A DNA stretch of 43,885 bases from NCBI GenBank assembly GCA_003151235.1, contig PLWZ01000077.1, positions 201 through 44,085 of the forward strand, in the 5' to 3' direction. The stretch comes from Acidimicrobiaceae bacterium. GTDB taxonomy: Bacteria > Actinomycetota > Acidimicrobiia > Acidimicrobiales > RAAP-2. Under the pieces are notes generated by a model. It had not been told where the DNA came from. It ran no database searches and was given only the letters and a program-made list of their open reading frames with translations. The translations under genes were made by a program, and so were the position numbers. This document shows positions 9,171 to 21,851 of this stretch, piece after piece (the first letter of the stretch is position 1; the number at the start of each line of letters is the position of its first letter).

Positions 9171-10637
9171 ATGACTGTCGGACTGCTGATCGGGCTCTTG
9201 GTGGGTCTCGGTGCTGGCATGGCGATCGGCTTGATGGCGCGGTCACGGCACAGCGACGGCGCCGCAGCAGAGGCAAAGATCGCGCAGGGCCGTTTGATCG
9301 ACTCGCAGAGTGCGCTCAGTCGGGTGAGCGCCCAGTGCGAACAAGCCACGGCCACGCTTGGCCAGATGCACGCCGACAACGCGCGGCTGTGTGCGGAGCT
9401 CGATCAGGCTCGCCGCGCCTCCTCCGAACGCACCCAAGCGTGGGAGGAAGATCGGGACCGGTTGGTTGGCACCTTCGCCCAGCTGTCGAGCGAAGCCCTA
9501 CGTACGAACACCGAGCAGTTCTTGACCATCGCCGAATCGAAGTTGAAGGAAGCCAGCGAGACCTCGAAGGGCGAGCTTGGACAGCGCCAGGAGGCAATCT
9601 CACAGCTGCTCGACCCGCTGAAGGATCTCCTCGGCCGCTACGAGTCCGGTCTCCGGCAGATGGAGCTCGAGCGCAAAGGGGCGTACACCGGCCTGACCGA
9701 GCAGGTGAAGCAGCTCGCGTCCTCCCAGGACCAGCTGAAGAAGGAGACGCAAAACCTCGTGACTGCGTTGCGGGCCCCTCAGACCCGGGGCCGTTGGGGT
9801 GAGATGCAGCTTCGCCGGGTCGTCGAGATGGCCGGGATGCTGAACCATTGCGACTTCGACGTCCAGGTGACGACCTCGGGTGAGGACGGGCGTCTCCGCC
9901 CAGACATGGTGGTCCACCTGCCGGGCGGGGCTCACGTGGTCGTCGATGCGAAGGTGCCGCTCGACGCATTCCTTCGCGCGACCGAGGCCGAGGACGACGA
10001 GACTCGGCAGGCCGCGCTCGTCGCCCACGCCCGGCAGCTGCGGACCCACATCGACCAACTGTCCAAGCGCGAATACTGGCGCCAGTTCGACCCGTCGCCG
10101 GACTACGTCGTCGCGTTCGTGCCCGGGGACCCGTTGCTCAACGCCGCGTTTGAGCAGGACGGCACGCTGATCGAACACGCGATGGCGAATCGCGTGCTCA
10201 TCACGACCCCGACCACGCTCATCGCGCTGCTTCGAGCGTTTGCCCAGGGCTGGCGGGACGAGGCGATGGCCGAGAATGCCCGGCTGGTCAAGGATCTCGG
10301 CACAGAGCTCTACGACCGGCTGCGGGTGCTCGGTGGGCATTTCGCCAAGATGCACCGGAGCCTCTCGGGAACGGTCGAAGCGTTCAACGACGCCGTCGGA
10401 TCCCTCGAATCTCGCGTCCTCGTCACGGCGCGTCGTTTCCCCGATCTCTCGGTCGTAGGTCACGACGCCAAGGAGGTCGCCGAGCTTCGTCCGGTCACCT
10501 CGACCCCGAGGCTGCCCCAAGCTCCAGAGTTGATCGAAGGCCTCGGCGAGGGGGCCGGCCCCGTGGCCACCCGGCCGATGCTCGACATCGTCGCCGGCAC
10601 CGTCGAGGAGTTGCCCGGCATCAGCGACGTCGGCTGA
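9171..10637 (+). CDS. rmuC: RmuC-family DNA recombination protein
   Basis: A 488-residue RmuC-like protein: one N-terminal membrane helix (residues 2-23, GLLIGLLVGLGAGMAIG), a coiled coil to about residue 190 rich in Ala/Glu/Gln, then the conserved nuclease-like RmuC domain (RGRWGEMQLRRVVEMAGM, RPDMVVHLPGG, VVVDAKVPLDAF with the D-x-K active-site pair, FVPGDPLLNAAF, LITTPTTLIALLR). RmuC limits inversions at short inverted repeats in E. coli, probably as a nuclease. It converges with addA, whose AddAB complex also handles DNA ends. The start at ATG 9171 fits the membrane helix; a GTG at 9159 would add four residues. Variable C-terminal 60 residues. Confidence 0.9.
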   Translation: MTVGLLIGLLVGLGAGMAIGLMARSRHSDGAAAEAKIAQGRLIDSQSALSRVSAQCEQATATLGQMHADNARLCAELDQARRASSERTQAWEEDRDRLVGTFAQLSSEALRTNTEQFLTIAESKLKEASETSKGELGQRQEAISQLLDPLKDLLGRYESGLRQMELERKGAYTGLTEQVKQLASSQDQLKKETQNLVTALRAPQTRGRWGEMQLRRVVEMAGMLNHCDFDVQVTTSGEDGRLRPDMVVHLPGGAHVVVDAKVPLDAFLRATEAEDDETRQAALVAHARQLRTHIDQLSKREYWRQFDPSPDYVVAFVPGDPLLNAAFEQDGTLIEHAMANRVLITTPTTLIALLRAFAQGWRDEAMAENARLVKDLGTELYDRLRVLGGHFAKMHRSLSGTVEAFNDAVGSLESRVLVTARRFPDLSVVGHDAKEVAELRPVTSTPRLPQAPELIEGLGEGAGPVATRPMLDIVAGTVEELPGISDVG

Positions 10638-10652
10638 CGCGGCGGGCCTTGC

Positions 10653-13600
10653 TCAGGCCGCTCCCAAGACCTCCGCGATCGCCGATTCGAGACGACCGCC
10701 TTCCAGGGATTCCTCCGTCGTCCCGTCCGCGGCCAGATAGCTGACGACCACTCGGTCGACGGTCCGGCCGGTGGCAGCTTGCAACGCGTACGCATAGCTG
10801 GCCACCTGCAGCAGGTACTGGTCCGAGGACGACCGACCGGGCGCAGTCTTGAAGTCGACGACCAGCAATCCGGCATCGGTCTCGCTCACCAGGTCCGCGA
10901 ACCCCTCCAGCACCGGGCGGTCTTCGTCGCGTCCGGAGCCCGACGGGAGCGGGGCACCGAGTGCAAGCTCCTTCCAGTGTCGCCGGCGCGCGATCGACCG
11001 GATCAGCGCGGATCCGATGGCACTGCGGACCAGGGCGAGGACGAGGTCCGATCCGGCGTCGGACAGTCGTTGCGATCGAGCCGCGGCCGCAACAACGTCA
11101 CGATCGTCGTCGGTCAACTCGCCGGACGCCGGGAAGTCGATCTTGGACAGCGCGTCGTGTACCGCCCGACCAATTCGTTGCTGGGTGTCGAGGACGTCTG
11201 GTGCCGCGATACGTTCGTCGGCCGCGCGTCGATGCGTCGTCTCGATGGGAGGGTCGCGACGGCTCGCCGCGTCCTTCGACAACGAGGTCGCGGACCACGC
11301 AGGTTGGCGCGCCAGGTGATCGAGTAGTTCCCTGCGCTCGCGGGCCCACCGATCCTGCTCCGCCCACCAGTCAGATGCGGGGGGATCATCCACGTGTGCA
11401 GGTTGCGGTGGGGTCGGGACTGTCTCCGCGGGGTCGAGGTGGTCCAAGCCGGCGATCGACTCGCAGACGGGATGGAGGATCGCGGCCATGGCGTCGGTGC
11501 TCTTCTCCTTGTGGTTCAAGTCGATGACGAGGTGGTCACGAGCTCTGGTCAGGGCCACATAGAGCAATCGGAATCGCTCGGCCCTGTCGAGGCCCTTGTC
11601 GATGGAGCCGAGCGCCTCGTGCGATGGAGATCGAAAATCCACCGTGAACCGGAACCGGGGGACGCCGTCCGGATCGAACAGGAGGGCCGGCGGCAGGTTG
11701 GACGGCGGGCTGTCGAGCCCGGTGAGAACGACGACAGGGAACTCCAGGCCCTTCGCCCCGTGGACCGTCATCACCCGGACGGCGTTGTCGTCCGTCTCGG
11801 GCGGTCCGGGCGAGCTGGTCCAGCGTTCAGCCTCCTCGCTGAGATCAACCCAGTCCAAGAAGTCGCCGAGTGTTCCCTCCTTCCCCTCATCGAACGCGCG
11901 CACCTGGTCCAACACCCACCGCAGTCGTTGCCAATGATCCCGGGGCCGCCGATGCACGAGGGCGAGCTCGAAGAAGTGCAGCTCGCCGATGATGAGCGAG
12001 ATCAGCGCCGAGGGTTCCATCCACATCCGGCGGTCGTGCAGCGAGGCCAGTGCGCGCATCGCGTTTGCAACCGGATCGCCTGGCGGTGATCCGTCGGGGG
12101 TGGAGGCTCGTGGATCCCAGGATCCGCCGTTGCGGTAGTAGCGGACCAGGTCGTCGTCTCCGCACGCCAAGGCCGGGGTCCGCAGTGCACCGACGACGGC
12201 GACGGGGTCGGCCGGATCGTTCAACGCCCGGGCGATTGCGAGGAGATCGCGAACGTCCTGGGAGCCCCACACCAGGGTCGCCCCCTCGAGGCGGTAGGGA
12301 ATGTCGGCGGAGTCGAACGCCCGCTCGAGCACCGGGAGCGCGGTTCGGGTGGGGAGCAGGACTGCGATGTCCTGGAACTTGGCGCCACGCAGCCCGCTCT
12401 TGCCCTCCACCGACCATGCGTCCTCGACGATGGATCTGACGACGGCTGCGACCTCGGCGGTGGATTCGACCCGGACGTCGCGAGCCAAACCTTCGGCGTG
12501 AGGACCGCCCAGCACCGCGACCGGGGGACCATCGTTCGGATGGTCGCCGCCGGCTTGGCGCACGGGTGACAGCGATCGGTGTTCATCGGGGTCGGGCCCT
12601 TTGCCCGACGCACTCAGGCCGTCGAAGACCGCGTCGACGAACGAGAGGATCGCGGGGACCGACCGGAAGTTGGACGTCAGTTCCAGTCGCTCGTCCATGC
12701 GCGCGGCGGCCGCCTCGAACTGGGCCACGTCGGCACAGCGGAACCGGTAGATCGACTGCTCAGGGTCACCGACCACGAACAGCCGGGCTACCTCGGACCC
12801 TGTTCCACCGTCGTCCTCGAGAAGGTGGGCCAACCGCGCCTGGAGCGGGTCCGTGTCCTGGAACTCGTCGATCAGCAGGCACCGGTAGCGGCCTCGCACC
12901 GCACGGCGAACGGATTCGTTCGACTCGACCAACCGGCACGACTCGACCAGGAGGTCATGGAACGTGAAGCGCCCCTCGGCCCGCCGTTCAACCGCCCCTT
13001 CGACCGCCCACTCGGCGATCCGCCAGGTCAGGTCTGCGACGACCGACGTGCGGACCGCCGTCAATGTCTCCACCCGGGCCTGCTCGGCGGCGTTGCAGGC
13101 GTCGCGCACCTCGGAGATGTTCGGCCAGTTCCCCTGCTGCCCGGTCTTAGTGGCACCGAGGCTCTTGAGGTCTCCGAGCACACTGATCACGCTGCCCTCG
13201 TCCCGTGAACCGACCAAGGGGCCCACCCGGCGGAGGGCGTCCATCACGGTGGTGACGAGGTGTCGGAGCAACTTGTCATCGGTGTCGCTGCACTCGTCGA
13301 CATGTGCGACGGCCCGTTCGAGGTGTCCGACCATCTCCTCGACGTCGACGTTAGGTTCCGAGGTCCGCCGCCGATCGTCGGCCAGCGTCGCAAGGATGTT
13401 CGGGGTCAGTCGATCGTGATGGTCGGCCAACTCGTGACCGATCTCCGAGAGCTGGCTCAGCCTGAGGCCGGCTGCGAGGCCGCGGATCATCGTCACCTTT
13501 GCCTCGGGGTCCTCGAGGAGTCTCGTCGTGAACGCCTGCCACCTGGTCTTGTGATCGAGATACTCGTTCGCCGAGTCGAGTACGTCCACGTTGGGTGGCA

Positions 13601-13961
13601 GTCCGGCTTCCAGCCAGTGTTCGGCCAGGATGCTCAGTGCGAAGGAGTGGATCGTGCAGATTGCCGCGTCGTCAACCTCGCTCGCCGCGATAGACAGCCG
13701 GTCGTCCGACGCGGCGCGCTCGCTGAGCGTTGTACGAATCCGCAGCCGAAGCTCTGCCGCGGCAGCCTCGGTGAAAGTGATCGCGGCGATCGAGGACATG
13801 GGCAGGCCCGCGACGGAAACCAGCGAGATGACCCTCTCGATCACCAAGGTGGTCTTGCCGCTTCCGGCGGCGGCATCGACGATCAGGCGGCTTTTCAGAT
13901 CGGATGCGATGCGACTCCGAACGTCCGCGTCGACCAGGTCCGCCGGGCCCACTCTGCTCAC
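10653..13961 (-). CDS. addA: AddA-like UvrD/Rep-family helicase-nuclease
   Basis: A 1,102-residue SF1A helicase fused to a RecB-family nuclease, the motor of a double-strand-break resection complex. Helicase motifs in order: DAAAGSGKTT (Walker A, residues about 29-38), AAITFTEAAAAEL (Ia), LLIDEFQDTD (II), FVVGDPEQSIYRFR (III), LTSNFRS (IV), VMTVHGAKGLEFPVVVLTG (V) and LLYVALTRARDHLVI (VI). The nuclease domain has GRAVHDAL, LEGFADLV (Asp), VVDFKTA (D-x-K) and YLLQVASYAYALQ, so it should be active. It lacks the Fe-S cysteines, as AddA does. The GTG start overlaps the addB stop by four bases (GTGA), so expression is coupled. It is not AdnA of mycobacteria, but that architecture is related. Confidence 0.9.
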   Translation of the reverse strand: MSRVGPADLVDADVRSRIASDLKSRLIVDAAAGSGKTTLVIERVISLVSVAGLPMSSIAAITFTEAAAAELRLRIRTTLSERAASDDRLSIAASEVDDAAICTIHSFALSILAEHWLEAGLPPNVDVLDSANEYLDHKTRWQAFTTRLLEDPEAKVTMIRGLAAGLRLSQLSEIGHELADHHDRLTPNILATLADDRRRTSEPNVDVEEMVGHLERAVAHVDECSDTDDKLLRHLVTTVMDALRRVGPLVGSRDEGSVISVLGDLKSLGATKTGQQGNWPNISEVRDACNAAEQARVETLTAVRTSVVADLTWRIAEWAVEGAVERRAEGRFTFHDLLVESCRLVESNESVRRAVRGRYRCLLIDEFQDTDPLQARLAHLLEDDGGTGSEVARLFVVGDPEQSIYRFRCADVAQFEAAAARMDERLELTSNFRSVPAILSFVDAVFDGLSASGKGPDPDEHRSLSPVRQAGGDHPNDGPPVAVLGGPHAEGLARDVRVESTAEVAAVVRSIVEDAWSVEGKSGLRGAKFQDIAVLLPTRTALPVLERAFDSADIPYRLEGATLVWGSQDVRDLLAIARALNDPADPVAVVGALRTPALACGDDDLVRYYRNGGSWDPRASTPDGSPPGDPVANAMRALASLHDRRMWMEPSALISLIIGELHFFELALVHRRPRDHWQRLRWVLDQVRAFDEGKEGTLGDFLDWVDLSEEAERWTSSPGPPETDDNAVRVMTVHGAKGLEFPVVVLTGLDSPPSNLPPALLFDPDGVPRFRFTVDFRSPSHEALGSIDKGLDRAERFRLLYVALTRARDHLVIDLNHKEKSTDAMAAILHPVCESIAGLDHLDPAETVPTPPQPAHVDDPPASDWWAEQDRWARERRELLDHLARQPAWSATSLSKDAASRRDPPIETTHRRAADERIAAPDVLDTQQRIGRAVHDALSKIDFPASGELTDDDRDVVAAAARSQRLSDAGSDLVLALVRSAIGSALIRSIARRRHWKELALGAPLPSGSGRDEDRPVLEGFADLVSETDAGLLVVDFKTAPGRSSSDQYLLQVASYAYALQAATGRTVDRVVVSYLAADGTTEESLEGGRLESAIAEVLGAA

Positions 13962-16900
13962 CGCCTCTTCGTCAGGTCGACCGGCAGCACCCGGGCGACC
14001 CCCCTAAGGGAATCATCGGTCGGCTCACCCAGCGCGTTGACGGAGGCAACTTCTGGGGCTTCTCGCACGACGGACCATCGGCGATCGCGATCGGTCGGGC
14101 ACAGCCGGTTGAAGTCGCAGTGGGTGCAGTGATCGAAGGTCGGTCTTCGGTAGCGGTACGTCTCTGGCCCCGGGACGCCGGGGAACGCGCCGGCATCGAT
14201 CCCGTCCACGATCTGGGACAACACCTCGCGCAGACGACCGAGGAGCGGCTCATCGACGTCGCAGAGAAGCGACCCCTGTTCCCGGTTCCATGAGGTGAGC
14301 CAATACCGAGCCTGAACCCTCCCGTCCCAGTTGAGGAACGCCTTCGCAGCCAGGGCATAGATCGGCAACTGGAGCTTGGTTCCGGCACCGACGGGATCTT
14401 TGACCAGTTCTCCGAGGGTTGCCTGGCGTCCAGTCTTGTAGTCGCTCACCAGGAGGGAATCGGTCGGCCCGATGTCGATGCGGTCGACGGCGCCACCGAA
14501 CCGGAGGATCCGGCCATCGTTGAGTTCGACCTCGACCGCTGCTGTTCGTTCGGCGACGGCGTCGACCGATGCCCCGACGCGGTCATCCGGCACGTCATCG
14601 GCGACCGCCTTGACGCCGAAGACGAGTTCGACCGCCCTCGGCTCGAGGGTGTCCTCTTCGAAGAATCGTCGAACCTCGCGGATGAGGTTTGCCTCTTCGA
14701 CCTCGGCCATGAGCGGCGGCCCGCACCTGCCTTCGGCCTTGGCGATGGAGAACTTGACTGCCGCGATCTCGAGCAGGCGATCGAGGTCCGCCGGGATCCC
14801 CTCGGTGAGCCGTTCGCCCACGTAGTCGGCGAGGATCTCATGGATCAACGTTCCCCGGTCGCGCGGCTCCATCTGTTCGGTCAACTCGGGCCGGAAGGGG
14901 ATCTTGAGGCGCAGTTCTCGACTGAGCAGATAGCGGCGAGGACAACTCGCGTACTCCTCAAGTCGGGTCGGAGAGAGTTCTTCGGCGATCCCGCCGGCGA
15001 GGCCCATACCGACGCGGCCCTCGAATCGGCTGAACCCTGGCATCAACGGAGCGCGGGCGGCCGCAACGCCGTGACCGAGCGGGACGAGGCCGCCCGCCCC
15101 CTTGACGGCCGGGTGGTGCTCGATTGGCACGCCCAGGGCCACGCTGCGGGTCAGATCCCCGAGAAGGCGGTCTGATCGAGACACGGGCACCGTTGCCGCG
15201 CCCGTGCCGGCCATGTCTGCGTGGAACGACGGAACAGTTTGGGTTCGTTGCTCGCCGCCCAGCCCACCGGTCGCGTCGAGCCAGCGGGAGCGGCCCTGTT
15301 CCCGGCCGTTTCTCGGGTCGATCCGCGGCCAGCTGGCGACAACGCGGTCATCGGTCAACGCAACGACGGCGCGAACATCGTCGAGCATCTCTGCTGCGCG
15401 CCGCGCCGGGGTTGGCCAGTCCGCATCGTCGAGATCAGGCTCCGTGATCAGCGAACGGCGCGACTGGGACCCCGGGAGGAACTGATCGGCCAGGCCGACG
15501 ATGTACACACGGTCGAAGTTGAGACCTCGGGTCTGGCTCGGCGAGCCGACGAACAGACCCGAGCCGACCGGTCCGGGCAGCCCGACCCGGTCCCCGACCT
15601 CGGGTAGGTCGGGTTCGTCCTCGGAGCCGGGTAACGCGACCCCCGAGTCGTCGCGCACCGGGTGCGTTGCCAGCTCGTCCACGACGGCGCTGCTGAAGGC
15701 GGCCAGGTCCGCGGCGGAAGCCACTTCGTCCAGGCCACCGAGTTCGTGCAGGACGTCGCGGACGGCCTGTGCCGCCTTCACTTCAGTGGCCGGCCAGGGC
15801 TCCGTCCGATCGTCCGGATCGAGGTGGAGGTCGAGCAGTCGCCGGGCCCAAATGGCCCATTCAGACCACCGGGTCGCGCCAGGGTTCAACTCCTCGTCGA
15901 GCCTGTTCACAAACTGTTCCAGCGCGCGTGCCGAACCGCTCTCGCTGTCGGAGTGCGCAACGTGCAGATCTCTGGCCGTGCCGCCCTCGGCGAAGCGCGC
16001 CAGCCGGGTCCGCCACTGGTCGAGGCCCTCGACGACTCCGGCTCTGGCTGACACGTCGTCCCAACGGTTGACCGGAACGCGAGGGCCATCGGCACCGGTC
16101 GTGATGGGCGCGGTGGCCAACCAACGCATCACGTCAGCCCGGCGCCATGTGCGCTCGGCCAGTTCCAGGAGACCGGCCAGGGCCCGGCCGGTGGCGCTCT
16201 GGGCCAGCGTCATCGGCGACGGCCCGGATGTGGCGATCCCGGAGACGGCCAGTTGCTGGTGCACAGTCCGGCGGTATCTATCAAGAGGGGGATGGATGAT
16301 GGCCTGCCGCCACAGTGGGACGCCGGCCTCTACCGCGGCGATGAGTTCCCGGGCGATGACGCGCACCTCTTCGTCGGGGTCGCTGCACTCGACAACGAAG
16401 GAGATCGCCGCTTCCCAATCGGTTTCTGCCTCGATGGTGGTGATTGGCACGCCGCTGCTGCGCAGGTGTTCGAGCACCGCTCGGTCGCGTCCTCGGTTCG
16501 GGCGCGGATACCAGAGCACGATCGCACCGAGGGAGTCCCGGTCGATGCCGGCCACGGCGGCCAGGTCAAGGACTCGGCCCGGGTTCGTGAAGTCGTGGGC
16601 GCTCAGGTGCGTCTCGACGGCCTCGAGCGTGACGACGAGCGATGCGGCGCGGCCGCCGTGCCCGGCCAAACGGGTCAGCAGATCCGGTCCTGCTCGCCAA
16701 AGTTCGTTGAGCAGGCCGACGAGCTCCGCCCGGGCTTGGGGCATCCGGGCGAACGACGAGAACGGCGACGGGTGCGCCATCAGGACCTGCCGCAGCGCCT
16801 CGTTGACCACCCGTGGAGCCGGGATCCGTGCGGTCGGCCCGTCGTCCGAACGCCCAAGGTCGTTCGTGAGTTCGCCCCAGGTGCGGAACTGGACGTTGCA

Positions 16901-17056
16901 GATGCCGGTGCGACTGGCTACGGCCCGGCGGAGCTGGACCCGGGCAAAGGCGGAGGGCACGACGACGGTGACCGGAGCGAAGGGGTCGTCGGCCTGAAAT
17001 CCCGAGATTGCGGCACCGAGCCGGTCCAAGGGGGGTTCTGTGTCGGGGTTTGCCAC
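13958..17056 (-). CDS. addB: AddB-like nuclease subunit with Fe-S cluster motif
   Basis: A 1,032-residue partner of AddA. The N-terminal two thirds is a diverged helicase-like region in which no Walker A motif is visible, so it is probably an inactive DNA-scanning domain. The C-terminal part is a PD-(D/E)XK nuclease: RGTLIHEIL, FGGAVDRID, LLVSDYKTGR and QLPIYALAAKA. One Cys (EYASCPRRYLL) before the nuclease and three after it (CTHCDFNRLCP) match the 4Fe-4S staple of AddB. The start is placed at the GTG of MANPDTEPP: codons upstream encode a low-homology Arg/Ser-rich stretch, and TAGCCT ends 8 nt before this GTG. Divergent from sqdB across 199 bp. Confidence 0.87.
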   Translation of the reverse strand: MANPDTEPPLDRLGAAISGFQADDPFAPVTVVVPSAFARVQLRRAVASRTGICNVQFRTWGELTNDLGRSDDGPTARIPAPRVVNEALRQVLMAHPSPFSSFARMPQARAELVGLLNELWRAGPDLLTRLAGHGGRAASLVVTLEAVETHLSAHDFTNPGRVLDLAAVAGIDRDSLGAIVLWYPRPNRGRDRAVLEHLRSSGVPITTIEAETDWEAAISFVVECSDPDEEVRVIARELIAAVEAGVPLWRQAIIHPPLDRYRRTVHQQLAVSGIATSGPSPMTLAQSATGRALAGLLELAERTWRRADVMRWLATAPITTGADGPRVPVNRWDDVSARAGVVEGLDQWRTRLARFAEGGTARDLHVAHSDSESGSARALEQFVNRLDEELNPGATRWSEWAIWARRLLDLHLDPDDRTEPWPATEVKAAQAVRDVLHELGGLDEVASAADLAAFSSAVVDELATHPVRDDSGVALPGSEDEPDLPEVGDRVGLPGPVGSGLFVGSPSQTRGLNFDRVYIVGLADQFLPGSQSRRSLITEPDLDDADWPTPARRAAEMLDDVRAVVALTDDRVVASWPRIDPRNGREQGRSRWLDATGGLGGEQRTQTVPSFHADMAGTGAATVPVSRSDRLLGDLTRSVALGVPIEHHPAVKGAGGLVPLGHGVAAARAPLMPGFSRFEGRVGMGLAGGIAEELSPTRLEEYASCPRRYLLSRELRLKIPFRPELTEQMEPRDRGTLIHEILADYVGERLTEGIPADLDRLLEIAAVKFSIAKAEGRCGPPLMAEVEEANLIREVRRFFEEDTLEPRAVELVFGVKAVADDVPDDRVGASVDAVAERTAAVEVELNDGRILRFGGAVDRIDIGPTDSLLVSDYKTGRQATLGELVKDPVGAGTKLQLPIYALAAKAFLNWDGRVQARYWLTSWNREQGSLLCDVDEPLLGRLREVLSQIVDGIDAGAFPGVPGPETYRYRRPTFDHCTHCDFNRLCPTDRDRRWSVVREAPEVASVNALGEPTDDSLRGVARVLPVDLTKRR

Positions 17057-17168
17057 GAGCTGCGAGGCTACAGACCCGCTGTGACCTGCGTCGGAGCCCA
17101 AAGAGCTGGTTGCACAGGCATACCCAGAATGGTGGTTCCCAGGGATTTCCCAGGTGCTTCGGGCATGA

Positions 17169-18455
<1,287 letters not shown>

Positions 18456-18523
18456 GCGGGGCCACCCGGCCGCCGGTCGTCCCGCAGGGGTTGGGAGCCG
18501 CACCGCAGTAGCGTCGAACGCCG

Positions 18524-19666
18524 ATGTCGCCGGTACCCCGCCGCGATCTGACCCCGTTCGTCGTGGCGCTCGCCGCGGCGGCGGTGGTTCTGTTTCTCCT
18601 GGTTGGCGGCCTCGCGTCCGTGGGTCGGTCGTCCGGGCCCTACCGCGCCACCATCAACGAGTCCTTCGGTGCCGAGGCTCGGGTGCTGATCGCGCAGTCG
18701 AACTCGGTGGGCGCCTCGCTCCGGGCCATCCTGGTCGGATCGAATGGCGACTTTTCCAGTCGGGTCGAGCTGTCCCAGTCCCTGGACGCGGTGGTCGCCG
18801 GTGCCAACTCGGTGGCGTCGGGCGTACAAGCCCTGGACGGGCCGGGGCCGGGCGGGCCTGTTGCCGAGAACTTCATCGGTGCCATGACGACCAGAGCGGA
18901 GGGCGTCGCCCGGCTCCAGGCGACGGTCGACGGTCTCCTGCGGCTGACGCCCGGTGCGGCAGTCGGGTCGACCACGCCGGCATCGCCCTTCCCCCCCGCC
19001 GCGGTGTCGGCCAGCCAGGCGGTGAGGACGGTCTCTTCGATCGGCCAGCTCCTCATCGGGGCGGACAGGTCCTACGCACTCGCCCGCAGGGAGTTCCGCG
19101 GCCTGCCGGGGGGCTCGGTCTTGCCAAAGTCGGTCTGGGTCAACGACCCCGTCGTCTGGAGCGCCGGGGCGGTCGAGACGACGGTCAACGAGCTGACGTC
19201 CAGCCTGTTGCCGCTTGTGGACGTCCGGCTGGTCGCGATCGACCTCAGCCCGCCGATCCTCCCGCCGGTGCCGGCCGTCAGCGGGCAGCCGGCGGCGGCA
19301 CCGCTTGCGCCGGGCGCGTCGCAGATCCCTCCGACCTGCAGCGTCTCGCTCACCGCGGTGGTCGCCAACGACGGGAGCATCGTCGCCACCAAGATCCCGG
19401 TGCAGGCCAGCGTCCAGCCCGTGACCGGGGGACCACCGTTCCCCGTCAGCGAGCGGGTGACCCTCGGGCCTGACACGAGCGTGGCGGTGACCTTGCCGAG
19501 GATGCCGGTCAAGCCCAACACGACCTACAACCTCTACGTCCGGGTGTACGCCCCGGCTGGCCAGTCGCGCTCGACGAGCCCGGAGGGGGCCACCATCGAG
19601 GTGGCGTCGTTCGGGTCGGCGAAGAGCGACGCCCGCTGTGCCCGCACCCCGGCCGCCGCGCCGTAG
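18524..19666 (+). CDS. Unknown membrane-anchored extracytoplasmic protein
   Basis: A 380-residue protein of unknown function. Residues 1-10 are basic, 12-32 form a single membrane helix (PFVVALAAAAVVLFLLVGGLAS), and the rest should lie outside. The region to about residue 215 is helical and Ala/Ser/Val-rich (FGAEARVLIAQSNSVGASL). Around residues 245-270 there is a Pro/Ala linker (PPILPPVPAVSGQPAAAPLA). The final 100 residues look like a beta-sandwich of the CARDB or Ig type (TCSVSLTAVVANDGSIV, NTTYNLYVRVYAP) with two cysteines that could pair. TAGCGT lies 9 nt before the ATG. It sits between sqdB and gltA, same strand, with 68-bp and 47-bp gaps. I do not recognise a family. Confidence 0.75.
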   Translation: MSPVPRRDLTPFVVALAAAAVVLFLLVGGLASVGRSSGPYRATINESFGAEARVLIAQSNSVGASLRAILVGSNGDFSSRVELSQSLDAVVAGANSVASGVQALDGPGPGGPVAENFIGAMTTRAEGVARLQATVDGLLRLTPGAAVGSTTPASPFPPAAVSASQAVRTVSSIGQLLIGADRSYALARREFRGLPGGSVLPKSVWVNDPVVWSAGAVETTVNELTSSLLPLVDVRLVAIDLSPPILPPVPAVSGQPAAAPLAPGASQIPPTCSVSLTAVVANDGSIVATKIPVQASVQPVTGGPPFPVSERVTLGPDTSVAVTLPRMPVKPNTTYNLYVRVYAPAGQSRSTSPEGATIEVASFGSAKSDARCARTPAAAP

Positions 19667-19713
19667 GATCGGCATGCCGGAGACATTGCCGAGGTCCAGG
19701 AGGAATCAGCGAC

Positions 19714-20978
<1,265 letters not shown>

Positions 20979-20982
<4 letters not shown>

Positions 20983-21851
20983 CCCGCCGACTGGGCGCTC
21001 TGGGGTCCGAGGAACCGGACCAGGCCCTCTTGGGCCACCGAGATGACGAGTCGCCCCGGCCGGTCGAAGAAGAACCCGCGGGCCAGCCCGCGCGCGCCGG
21101 TCGCGATCGGAGAGTCCGTGTCGAAGAGAAGCCACTCGTCGGCCCGGAAGTCCTGATGGAACCACATGCAGTGGTCGAGGCTGGCTCCCATGAAGGTGGC
21201 CCCTTCCCAGCTGATCTCGTGTGGCTTGATGATCGTGTCGTAGAGCGACAGGTCGGACGCGTACGCGGCCACGCACGCGTGAAGCAGCGGGTCGTCGGGC
21301 AGCTTGCCGTCGGCCCGGAGCCACAGTCGTTGGCGCGGGTCCGGATCCCTGCCTCCCGCCGCCCAGGAGATCGCGCCGATGTAGCGCAGGTCGATCGGAT
21401 GCGGTCGGTCGTACCAGCTGTTGAGCGCATCCTTCCACTCCTTCAGGCGCTCGATGAGGGTCGGCAGGGTCTCGGGATCGGGCACCTCGGGCATCGGGAG
21501 CTGGTGCACCGGTCCGATCTCGTCGACGTGGAACGACGCCGACATGTTGAAGATCGCCTCACCGTGCTGGATCGCCACCACGCGGCGGGTGGCGAAGGAC
21601 CGGCCGTCGCGGATGCGGTCGACCTCGTAGAGGATCGGTACCTCCGGGTCACCCGGCCGGAGGAAGTACGAGTGCAGGGAGTGGACCCGGCCGGTGGTCA
21701 CCGTCCGTCCGGCCGCCATGAGCCCCTGTGCGGCCACCTGGCCTCCAAAGACGCGTTGGCGCTCCTCCTCCGGCTGGATCCCTCGAAATATGTTGACCTC
21801 GATGGGCTCGAGATCGAGGAGGTGGACCAGCTGATCGAGGGCTTCGCTCAT
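20979..21851 (-). CDS. tesB: Acyl-CoA thioesterase II
   Basis: A 290-residue double-hotdog thioesterase of the TesB family, hydrolysing medium- and long-chain acyl-CoA to free fatty acid and CoA. Family marks are RVFGGQVAAQGLMAA (first hotdog helix), VHSLHSYFLRPGDP, the catalytic Asp region GASLDHCMWFH, and the C-terminal GARGLARGFFFDRPGRLV. The ATG at 21851 is the usual TesB start; CAACAT ends 6 nt before it. Extra upstream ORF sequence overlaps the gtrA promoter and is not supported. It shares its stop bases with gltA. Confidence 0.93.

Noticed and set aside
10653..17056. AdnAB or RecBCD as identity of the helicase-nuclease pair
   Set aside because: AdnA and AdnB both carry motor domains, and RecBCD needs a RecC/RecD set; here one motor-nuclease plus an Fe-S nuclease partner fits AddAB better.
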